From positions 1 to 11,748 of the forward strand of contig CAQRXS010000034.1 of assembly GCA_948874605.1 (NCBI GenBank): a DNA stretch of 11,748 nt. Reading direction: 5' to 3'. Of this stretch, positions 6,868 through 11,748 are shown in pieces. Under the pieces are notes generated by a model, which saw only the letters and a program-made list of their open reading frames with translations, was not told where the DNA came from and made no database searches. This stretch comes from an uncultured Bacilli bacterium (GTDB taxonomy: Bacteria; Bacillota_I; Bacilli_A; RF39; UBA660). The position numbers and the translations under genes were made by a program. Position 1 is the stretch's first letter, and each line of letters starts with the position of its first letter.

Positions 6868-7125
6868 TTATTCTTCCTCTAAGGTAGGATTAAATTTGTT
6901 TTGAACTTTCGTAATTTTTGTTTCTGTAACATTTTCTGTCTGATACATATTTTCATCACTCATTAATGTGTATAAGTCATTTTGCATTGTTAATACATCA
7001 TCAAGAGCATCTTTAAATGTTACATGTACGTTTTTTGTTCCAGACTCGATAGTACCATGTAAAAATAAATCACCTAGAGTTTTTAAATCCCAAAGGATTC
7101 CTTCTAACATTGTTTTATTGTCCAT
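6868..7125 (-). CDS. CotF-like spore coat protein
   Basis: This 85-residue, mostly helical protein resembles the small CotF/coat-F domain proteins of spore formers. It begins MDNKTMLEGILWDLKTLGDL, a family-like start with a helix that leads into a second helical segment (TFKDALDDVLTMQNDLYTLMS, about 36-56). It then has a NMYQTENV motif (59-66), equivalent to the family's 'GxYx(V/T)' end. The tail is short and acidic (PTLEEE). Such proteins are made in the mother cell and deposited on the forespore surface. The ATG at 7125 is preceded by AAAGGAG lying inside the upstream gene, and only two bases separate the two coding regions, so this is a tight operon. A terminator follows. The call rests on recalled family pattern and on the paired context. 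Confidence 0.72.
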   Translation of the reverse strand: MDNKTMLEGILWDLKTLGDLFLHGTIESGTKNVHVTFKDALDDVLTMQNDLYTLMSDENMYQTENVTETKITKVQNKFNPTLEEE

Positions 7126-7127
7126 AG

Positions 7128-7310
7128 TTAATCTCCTTTCAATAAGCCATAAAATGTGTTGTATAATGAATCACATTTTTTTTCTATTTTCTTTAGCATT
7201 GCAATTTCTTTTGATTCTGTAATGCACTCTTTATTAATGCATAAATGTCTTTTAAAATACTCTAAATGACCTAAAGTATCTTCGACATATAATAATTCTT
7301 TTTCACTCAT
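7128..7310 (-). CDS. Small CotF-related protein paired with the coat gene
   Basis: This 60-residue helical-hairpin protein starts MSEKELLYVEDTLGHLEYFK and ends KKCDSLYNTFYGLLKGD. That resembles the short proteins beginning with a 'KELxYxEDxLxHE' helix and ending 'FxNFYxLL' that are encoded beside CotF-like genes in Clostridia. Three Cys (24, 29 and 46 by my count) are present, and cross-linking in the coat is possible but unproven. GGGTGAT lies about 5 bases before the ATG. It is the first gene of the two-gene coat operon and follows a sigma-E-like promoter, which agrees with mother-cell expression. It probably forms half of a ferritin-like four-helix unit together with its neighbour. That pairing is inference. 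Confidence 0.65.
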   Translation of the reverse strand: MSEKELLYVEDTLGHLEYFKRHLCINKECITESKEIAMLKKIEKKCDSLYNTFYGLLKGD

Positions 7311-7326
7311 TTTTTATCACCCATTG

Positions 7327-7356
7327 ATAGTATGGCTTACCATAATAAAAAAATAC
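7327..7356 (-). promoter_or_regulatory. Sigma-E-like sporulation promoter before the coat genes
   Basis: Minus strand GTATTTT (7350-7356), a 15-base spacer, then CATACTAT (7327-7334). Against the B. subtilis sigma-E consensus (KMATATT, 14-15, CATACAMT) the -35 matches 5 of 7 and the -10 matches 7 of 8. No sigma-A TATAAT with a suitable -35 is seen in the 52-base gap. The -35 part lies inside the terminator stem of the upstream glycosyltransferase gene. The -10 edge is only 4 bases from the Shine-Dalgarno, so the leader would be very short. Confidence 0.5.
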
Positions 7357-7379
7357 TTAACTTTAAATGTCAGTATTTT
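7347..7379 (-). terminator. Weak terminator of the glycosyltransferase gene, overlapping its stop
   Basis: Minus strand AAAATACT (7372-7379, still coding) pairs with AGTATTTT (7350-7357), then more T follow. The TAA stop at 7363-7365 sits in the 14-base loop. The stem is almost all A-T, so termination may be partial and some read-through into the coat genes is possible. Confidence 0.4.
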
Positions 7380-8814
7380 CCACTTTGTATAGATTATTTT
7401 CTAACTCCGTAATTTTTTTATTTTTAAGGTTAATGTTTTCAAAAATGGTGTCTTTGTTAATCCACTCTTCTATATAAAGTATATAGGTATTAAGTTTTGG
7501 AAATTCTTCTAAAGAAACAGAATTTATATTAAATAAGGCTATTTTTTGATAATTTAACATGGATGGTATATCTTTTAAAAATGTAAAATTGTTATCTGTT
7601 ACATAAATATAAGGATAATTTTGGTTTTCTATAGATGCTTTCTCTCTTGTTTCATATTCTTGGTATAAATACATAGGTTCATTTTTAAAGAATCCACTTA
7701 TTGTGATAAAAATAAGAAAAATAATGGTTGCTTTGTTTTTGAATTCTTTTTGTAATACTATTACTAAGACAATTATTACTATTGGCATGATTATCATTAT
7801 ATATCTAATATCGACAAATGGTGAAAGATAAGATGCACAAATAAAGTAGATTAATACGGGATAGATAAGAACATTTTTATAATTTTTTCTGGATTTTGCA
7901 AGATACAGAATAAAAAATAATAATATCCACCAAGAAGAAATGTTAATGTTTTTTTTAAATAGTGTACCAAACATATATAATTTAGTAAAAAATGAAGTAT
8001 TTACCAGTGTTCCTATCCCACGATTACCAAAAAGAATATGTTCTATACTTACAGGATATAAGATAATTGCTAATAATCCAGAGACAAGATGGATTAAAAA
8101 GTAAATGAAACATTTTTTCTTTTCTTTCTTTTTTATTAGTTCAAATGTATTCCAAGCGTATATACCTATAGCGTAAATTAAAAAGAAGTATTGTGTTAAA
8201 AACCCTAGAATTGCACCTAATGATAAGCCTAAAGCAATTTCTTTCGTTATTTGAAATTCCTCTTTGCGAAGTTTTAAGTTAAAGTATAAGTACACTAATC
8301 CAAAAAAGGTAAGAACTGTGTACATACGCTCAAATAGTACCATATTTATTGTATACGTTGAGAAATTTAGTAATATTAGTACTGGTATTATAATTTCTTT
8401 TTTCTCTATTAAAGTTAAAATTTTTATTATAATAAATTGTATTAAGAAAAAGAATAGAAGATTGATTAGAAAGGCATTTCTCCATAAGTTTTGTGGAAAC
8501 ATTTTATTCATTAGAGCTACTAAAAGATAATAAAATGGGGGATGAACATCTTTTACTTGATTCTCATAAATTTGTTGAAAAGAGAAATTTCCGTCCGAAT
8601 ATACTTCTTTTTCTAATTCGTCTTTCTCTTTCCATACTACCCCCCCCCCTGAAAAGTTTAGCAAACCTTGATTCCAAATGTCATTATTACTAGAAATTAT
8701 CTTATATACTTCATCTTCATGATAGCCTTTTTTTAGATTAAATTCGGTAAAACATATAAATATAGCACTAAGAAAAATTATTCCAAAAATTATATATTTT
8801 TTTCTATCTTTCAT
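7363..8814 (-). CDS. GT-C (GT39/ArnT-like) membrane glycosyltransferase with G10 tract
   Basis: This 483-residue polytopic protein has about ten hydrophobic helices and a soluble C-terminal part from about residue 390. The first helix (8-22) is followed by the acidic loop motif GYHEDEVYK (30-38), and then by VKDVHPPFYYLLVALMNK (87-104). Both are typical of GT39/PMT-like and ArnT-like enzymes that move a sugar from a polyprenyl-phosphate carrier to an acceptor on the outer face of the membrane. A second family-like segment is LFERMYTVLTFFGLVYLYF. Codons 56-58 are three consecutive GGG within a run of ten G (8640-8649), in the first outer loop and downstream of the acidic motif. The gene starts 36 bases after the radical SAM stop with AGAGGT before the ATG and no intervening terminator, so it is probably co-transcribed with it. 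Donor and acceptor are unknown. In the sequenced state it is intact. Confidence 0.82.
   Translation of the reverse strand: MKDRKKYIIFGIIFLSAIFICFTEFNLKKGYHEDEVYKIISSNNDIWNQGLLNFSGGGVVWKEKDELEKEVYSDGNFSFQQIYENQVKDVHPPFYYLLVALMNKMFPQNLWRNAFLINLLFFFLIQFIIIKILTLIEKKEIIIPVLILLNFSTYTINMVLFERMYTVLTFFGLVYLYFNLKLRKEEFQITKEIALGLSLGAILGFLTQYFFLIYAIGIYAWNTFELIKKKEKKKCFIYFLIHLVSGLLAIILYPVSIEHILFGNRGIGTLVNTSFFTKLYMFGTLFKKNINISSWWILLFFILYLAKSRKNYKNVLIYPVLIYFICASYLSPFVDIRYIMIIMPIVIIVLVIVLQKEFKNKATIIFLIFITISGFFKNEPMYLYQEYETREKASIENQNYPYIYVTDNNFTFLKDIPSMLNYQKIALFNINSVSLEEFPKLNTYILYIEEWINKDTIFENINLKNKKITELENNLYKVENTDI
8640..8649 (-). repeat. Poly-G (G10) tract inside the glycosyltransferase gene
   Basis: Ten consecutive C on the plus strand, G10 in the coding strand, between TCA and TAGTATGG. 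It is the longest G/C homopolymer in a very AT-rich window. With ten G the frame is open. With nine, TAG follows the third GGG at once. With eleven or eight, a TGA is met about 25 codons later. This fits a slipped-strand phase-variation tract. Confidence 0.85.
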
Positions 8815-8850
8815 CTTTTACCTCTTATTCTATTAAAATGGAAATACTTT

Positions 8851-9747
8851 TTATACATCAGTGAATAAACTCATTTGTTTGGCCTGAGGTATTTCTTTTT
8901 TATAATCCTCGATTATTGTATCCATATCTGTAAGAATGTGAGCCTCACTACAGCGTTTAAAATATAGCTCCATTAAATGTCTAAACTGCAATGTGTTACA
9001 TATATTTTTATTTCCATAAACAGCAATATAATCCTCTTTTAAGCCAGGATATAAAATATCTAAAGCATTATAATAATATTCTCTTTGATTCGTTTTTAGA
9101 GTCATTCCCATTTTTGTATAGATAAATTTAGCATTTGCAGCGGAACTTTTACTTATCATATTTAATACATTTTCTTCTGTATCAGTTAAAAAAGGTAATA
9201 CGGGAGTCATTAATACACCAGCATAGATTCCGTTCTTTCTTAATTCTTCTAATACTTCAAATCTTCTTGTTGAACTTATAACATTTGGTTCAATTTTTCT
9301 TGCTAAATCATCATCATATGTCGTAATTGAGATTTTAACGATTACGCTGTTATGTTCTTGAATTTCTTTTAAAAGATCAATATCTCTTAAAATTAAGTCG
9401 CTCTTTGTATCAATGGATACTCCAAAACCGTATTTGGCAATTAGTTTTAGTGCATTTCTTGTTAGTTCTAATTCGCTCTCTTTTGGATTATAAGGGTCCG
9501 ATAATTTACCTAGAGATATCACACCTTTTAAGCCTTTACTTTTCAGTTCTTCTTCTAAAATTTCAAGTGCATTTTCTTTTATCTTTATTTTATCAAATTG
9601 TTCAATATGATACGTTTCACATCGTGAATTACAATAAATGCACCCAAATGTGCATCCCTTGTAAAGATTCATATCATAATCAATTCCAAACCATTTAGAG
9701 CCTTGATTTGATTTTGTCATAATTGTTCTTGTTTTTATAACATCCAT
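8851..9747 (-). CDS. SPL-family radical SAM protein
   Basis: This 298-residue protein carries a radical SAM iron-sulfur motif Cys32-TFG-Cys36-IY-Cys39 in the segment YKGCTFGCIYCNSRC, with an extra Cys43. VISLGKLSDPYNPKE (about 76-90) and a segment near 152-165 with ARKIEPNV and STRRFEVLEEL are typical of the SPL/Rv2578c-like branch related to spore photoproduct lyase. Most members of this branch have no proven substrate. The C-terminus ends KQMSLFTDV, in which QMSLF (291-295) resembles the QLSLF-type sliding-clamp-binding motif. I chose the ATG at 9747 because GGGGGAG lies just upstream; a GTG at 9762 in the same frame would overlap that ribosome site. It has its own sigma-A promoter and probably heads an operon with the glycosyltransferase. 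A DNA-repair role is possible but not shown. Confidence 0.85.
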   Translation of the reverse strand: MDVIKTRTIMTKSNQGSKWFGIDYDMNLYKGCTFGCIYCNSRCETYHIEQFDKIKIKENALEILEEELKSKGLKGVISLGKLSDPYNPKESELELTRNALKLIAKYGFGVSIDTKSDLILRDIDLLKEIQEHNSVIVKISITTYDDDLARKIEPNVISSTRRFEVLEELRKNGIYAGVLMTPVLPFLTDTEENVLNMISKSSAANAKFIYTKMGMTLKTNQREYYYNALDILYPGLKEDYIAVYGNKNICNTLQFRHLMELYFKRCSEAHILTDMDTIIEDYKKEIPQAKQMSLFTDV

Positions 9748-9776
9748 ATGGTTCTCCCCCACTTCATTTCTAGTTT

Positions 9777-9805
9777 ATTATACTTAATTTTTTATTATAA
9801 TGCAA
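9777..9805 (-). promoter_or_regulatory. Sigma-A promoter of the radical SAM-glycosyltransferase operon
   Basis: Minus strand TTGCAT (9800-9805), a 17-base spacer and TATAAT (9777-9782). This is the best classical -35/-10 pair in the window and lacks the TGn extension seen at most others. The start should fall near 9770. A 12-bp palindrome overlaps the -35. Confidence 0.75.
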
Positions 9806-9815
9806 ACAATTGTTT
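9804..9815. repeat. Perfect 12-bp palindrome over the -35 element
   Basis: AAACAATTGTTT is its own reverse complement. It overlaps two bases of the -35 hexamer and the stop codon of the upstream membrane-protein gene. The position suits a repressor or activator operator. I do not recognise the site as that of a known regulator, and short AT-rich palindromes can arise by chance. Confidence 0.45.
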
Positions 9816-10527
9816 ATGAAATTTTCCCTAATTTTAAAAAGGCATAACTTCTTACTTCAATTAGATTTATCTCTCCATTTTTTAAGCGAATTGTTTTAAT
9901 TGGACTAAATTTTTTGTTGTTTTTTTCGTTGTAAAATTTAAGTTCTTCTAGACCCGTTTCATAAGCTTCCGTAGGGTAACCTTTTAAAAAGATACTTAGG
10001 CGTGCAGCGCCTGTATAAGTAAAATAAGAATACCATGTACCTAAAATAAGGAAAGTTATTAGTAATATTATGTAATTCTTTTTTGTAGTTATAAATTTTC
10101 GTAGTAAAAGATATAGAAAATATATTAATAAAAAGAAAATGATAATGTTTGCGTTTTTTTGAAATAAAATGATTATGAAAAAGAAAATTAAAATTAAACT
10201 TATAAAATAAATGCTATTTCTCAAATATATATTTTGAACTTTCTTTTTTTTGGCTATTTTTATTGTATAGTTTGCGAACCAAAGAAGAAATGAATTTAAT
10301 AGTATCCATATTATTCCTAAAATGGAATGTTCTATTAAATTTTGTTCAAAATGAATGATTGTTGAGTATTCTTGACCTAAAGCAGAGACAAACTTTATCA
10401 TATTTGTAAATAACATAAATGTATTCATAATCAAAAGTATAAAGCCCTTCTTTTTTAGCCTTTTTTTATATAGCATATAGCATTGTAAAAATAGCAATAT
10501 ATGAAATAGAATGAAAAAATAAATCAC
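9814..10527 (-). CDS. Unrecognised six-helix membrane protein with outer C-terminal domain
   Basis: I do not recognise this family. The 237-residue protein has about six hydrophobic helices (roughly 2-17, 28-45, 68-90, 102-120, 123-140 and 149-167) separated by Lys-rich loops (KKRLKKK, KIAKKKK, RKFITTKK). The positive-inside rule then places the last 65 or so residues outside the cell. That tail (GYPTEAYETGLEELKFYNEK, then IKTIRLKNGEINLIEVRSYAFLK) looks like a small folded domain. The GTG at 10527 is the likely start because AGGTGG (10533-10538) lies 5 bases before it. The in-frame GTG at 10536 falls inside that ribosome site. An out-of-frame ATG-TGA overlaps the chosen start. It has its own promoter, and no clear terminator is seen before the radical SAM promoter. 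Confidence 0.7.
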   Translation of the reverse strand: MIYFFILFHILLFLQCYMLYKKRLKKKGFILLIMNTFMLFTNMIKFVSALGQEYSTIIHFEQNLIEHSILGIIWILLNSFLLWFANYTIKIAKKKKVQNIYLRNSIYFISLILIFFFIIILFQKNANIIIFFLLIYFLYLLLRKFITTKKNYIILLITFLILGTWYSYFTYTGAARLSIFLKGYPTEAYETGLEELKFYNEKNNKKFSPIKTIRLKNGEINLIEVRSYAFLKLGKIS

Positions 10528-10544
10528 ATTTACCACCTACTTCT

Positions 10545-10553
10545 ATTTTACCA
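10545..10553 (-). promoter_or_regulatory. Extended -10 promoter of the six-helix membrane gene
   Basis: Minus strand TGGTAAAAT, a five-of-six -10 with TGn. Where a -35 would be expected lies the terminator of the upstream gene, so the extension must carry recognition. The -10 edge is 6 bases from the Shine-Dalgarno, which implies a leader of about 11 nt. Confidence 0.55.
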
Positions 10554-10556
10554 TAG

Positions 10557-10577
10557 AAAAAGATGCTTTCGCACCTT
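10557..10577 (-). terminator. Terminator of the Bax-inhibitor-like gene, sharing its stop codon
   Basis: Minus strand AAGGTGC, loop GAAA, GCATCTT, then TTTTT: a 7-bp stem with one G-T pair closed by a GNRA tetraloop. The two A of the TAA stop (10576-10578) form the base of the stem. The next gene's promoter begins only a few bases beyond the T run. Confidence 0.8.
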
Positions 10578-11226
10578 AATCTTTATTTTCCCCAAAGTAT
10601 TTTAGTAATTCTAGGAAGATGTTAATAAAATCAAGATATAACTCTAATGCTCCATAAATTGCTAAATTTTCTTCTGGTAATGCATTATCTTCATTTAATC
10701 TTAATATTTTTTGAACATCATAAGCGGTAAATCCTATAAAAATCAACACTGTAACAATCGATATGATTAAGTCAAACGTTGTGCTTGCAGTAAAGATGTT
10801 TATGATTAAACATATAATTACAGCGAATAAAGCCATCATTAAATAGGTTCCTAAGCTAGATAAGTCTAATTTTGTTTTAGCGCCTAATAAAGCAAAAACC
10901 CCGAAGATTGCTGCCGTAATTAAGAATACATACATAATGGATCCTAGATTATACACAACAAAAATGCTTGAAAATGTTAAACCACTTACGAATGCATAAA
11001 GCAAAAAACATATTTTGGCTGTTATTGCTTGCATTTTATGAATTCTTGCTGATAAGATTATTACTAGTGCTAATTCCGTTATTAGAATTACCCATAAAGC
11101 TCCACTACTAAGGACATTTATTAACATTGTCTCATTTATAGACACTACGTATCCTGTTAAGAATGTTACTATAAGTCCTATGAACATCCAAGAAAATACT
11201 TTGGATAAGATTCCATTGCTTTCCAT
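10576..11226 (-). CDS. Bax inhibitor-1 (TMBIM/YetJ) family membrane protein
   Basis: This 216-residue protein has seven hydrophobic helices. It carries the BI-1/YccA family marks: an ARIHKMQ turn (60-66, with the conserved Arg61), GLTFSSIF near 82-89, GFTAYDVQKIL (165-175) with Asp170, and GALELYLDFINIFLELLKYFG (192-212) with Asp199. The two Asp correspond to the di-aspartyl pH sensor described for B. subtilis YetJ, so this is probably a pH-gated cation/calcium leak channel of the cytoplasmic membrane. Length is normal for bacterial members. AAGGAGG lies a few bases before the ATG, and the gene has its own promoter and terminator, so it is monocistronic. The family call is firm. The ion carried in this organism is inferred from the family. 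Confidence 0.92.
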   Translation of the reverse strand: MESNGILSKVFSWMFIGLIVTFLTGYVVSINETMLINVLSSGALWVILITELALVIILSARIHKMQAITAKICFLLYAFVSGLTFSSIFVVYNLGSIMYVFLITAAIFGVFALLGAKTKLDLSSLGTYLMMALFAVIICLIINIFTASTTFDLIISIVTVLIFIGFTAYDVQKILRLNEDNALPEENLAIYGALELYLDFINIFLELLKYFGENKD

Positions 11227-11249
11227 AATTCCTCCTTTTTTCTGAATCT

Positions 11250-11278
11250 ATTATAACATTTTTATGCTATTTTGTAAA
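11250..11278 (-). promoter_or_regulatory. Promoter of the Bax-inhibitor-like gene
   Basis: Minus strand TTTACA (11273-11278), 17 bases, TATAAT (11250-11255) with TGT before it, so it has both a near-consensus -35 and the extended -10. The start should fall near 11243, 6 bases before the Shine-Dalgarno at 11231-11237. It lies in the 81-base gap after ychF, where I see no convincing ychF terminator. Confidence 0.75.
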
Positions 11279-11307
11279 TTTTATGAATTACGTTAACAGG
11301 ACATCTT

Positions 11308-11748
11308 TTAAACATTAAATCTAAAATATACGATATCTCCATCTTGCATTATGTAGTCTTTGCCTTCTAGGTTAAGCTTTCCTGCTTCTTGGACTTTTTT
11401 TTCATCTTTTAGTTCTTCTAAATCATTATATTTCATGATTTCTGCTTTGATAAAACCCCTTTCGATATCACTGTGAATTAGACCAGCAGCTTTTTTGGCT
11501 GATGTACCTTTTTTGAAAGTCCAGGCACGACATTCATCTTTTCCTACAGTAAAGAATGTTTGTAATCCTAGTAAGTTATATGTTGCAAATATTAGTTTAT
11601 CTAAACCACTATGATTAATTCCTAACTCACTTAAGAAATTCTTTTTCTCACTTTCTTCCAGCTCAGCAAGTTCTGATTCCATTTTGGCACACATTACTAT
11701 AACACCAGCATTTTCTTGCTGTGCAAATTCACTTACTTGTTTCGTGTA
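11308..11748 (-). CDS. ychF: Redox-regulated ATPase YchF/Ola1, 3' end only
   Basis: The frame is open to the right edge, so the 5' part, including the P-loop G domain, is outside the window. The 146 visible residues begin YTKQVSEFAQQENAGVIV and carry the YchF helical segment CAKMESELAEL and the LGINHSGLDKLI region. Then comes the C-terminal TGS domain: LLGLQTFFTVGKDECRAWTF, KGTSAKKAAGLIHSDIERGFI and KAEIMKYNDLEEL. The end, GKDYIMQDGDIVYFRFNV, matches the family almost exactly. YchF is an obg-related ATPase that binds ribosomes and is linked to stress response and translation control. The gene is a conserved housekeeping marker and could place the organism phylogenetically. Confidence 0.95.
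   Translation of the reverse strand, partial: YTKQVSEFAQQENAGVIVMCAKMESELAELEESEKKNFLSELGINHSGLDKLIFATYNLLGLQTFFTVGKDECRAWTFKKGTSAKKAAGLIHSDIERGFIKAEIMKYNDLEELKDEKKVQEAGKLNLEGKDYIMQDGDIVYFRFNV

Noticed and set aside
7331..7344. Hairpin TATGG/CCATA beside the sigma-E-like -10
   Set aside because: The stem is only 5 bp with no T run after it and overlaps the -10; it is too weak to call a terminator or operator.
8264..8693. Plus-strand frames across the glycosyltransferase, one covering the C10 run
   Set aside because: No ribosome site, no family similarity, and the minus-strand frame has a full membrane glycosyltransferase pattern.
9748..9762. GTG at 9762 as start of the radical SAM gene
   Set aside because: The codons 9748-9762 contain the GGGGGAG ribosome site of the ATG at 9747, so the shorter form is the real one.
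11227..11307. Terminator after ychF
   Set aside because: I found no stem followed by a T run in the 81-base gap; only the promoter of the next gene is convincing.
1..11748. CRISPR array, tRNA, rRNA, insertion sequence or prophage
   Set aside because: No regularly spaced repeats, tRNA-like folds, transposase motifs or terminal inverted repeats were seen on either strand.

Overview
This window comes from a strongly AT-rich bacterium of the Bacillota type. The evidence is clear AGGAGG-like ribosome sites, TATAAT promoters, many Lys/Ile/Asn/Glu-rich proteins, and a pair of CotF-type spore-coat genes. The genetic code is standard: TGA is used as a stop (at 426-428) and Trp is written TGG, so this is not a mycoplasma. 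The gene families (HAAS/DUF1700, DUF4358 with MBOAT and a DHHW-type protein, small CotF-like proteins, SPL-family radical SAM) suggest an uncultured gut lineage near Erysipelotrichia/RF39-type Bacilli or Clostridia. That placement is inference. I see no phage, transposon, CRISPR array, tRNA or rRNA.

Layout: twelve of the thirteen genes lie on the minus strand and are best read from right to left. At the right edge is the 3' end of ychF (11308-11748). Next come a Bax-inhibitor-1/YetJ-type channel (10576-11226), an unrecognised six-helix membrane protein (9814-10527), and an SPL-family radical SAM enzyme (8851-9747) probably co-transcribed with a GT-C membrane glycosyltransferase (7363-8814). 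Then follow a two-gene spore-coat operon (7128-7310 and 6868-7125) and a membrane-anchored CPHC thioredoxin-like protein (6024-6752). Next is a three-gene polysaccharide O-acylation operon: DUF4358 lipoprotein, MBOAT acyltransferase and DHHW/AlgX-like partner (5774 down to 2849). One plus-strand gene, an HdeD/DUF308 membrane protein (2243-2779), stands alone. It converges on the acylation operon over back-to-back terminators. It diverges from the last operon, a 579-residue coiled-coil protein (426-2165) overlapping a HAAS/DUF1700 membrane gene that leaves the left edge.

Themes: much of the window concerns the cell envelope, namely glycan acylation, lipid-linked glycosyl transfer, extracytoplasmic thiol chemistry, several membrane proteins and the spore coat. 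The strongest unusual signal is a perfect run of ten G residues (8640-8649) in the coding strand of the glycosyltransferase. The window shows the in-frame form, and loss of one G gives an immediate stop, which is the layout of a phase-variable ON/OFF switch.

Other signals are a sigma-E-like sporulation promoter before the coat genes and near-universal use of extended -10 (TGn) promoters placed so close to the Shine-Dalgarno that leaders are only about 10-20 nt. Two GUG starts overlap an AUG-UGA minimal ORF, and the radical SAM protein ends in a possible sliding-clamp-binding motif. Gaps between genes are short (the longest, 5775-6023, is 249 bases), so no long non-coding stretch needs separate explanation.
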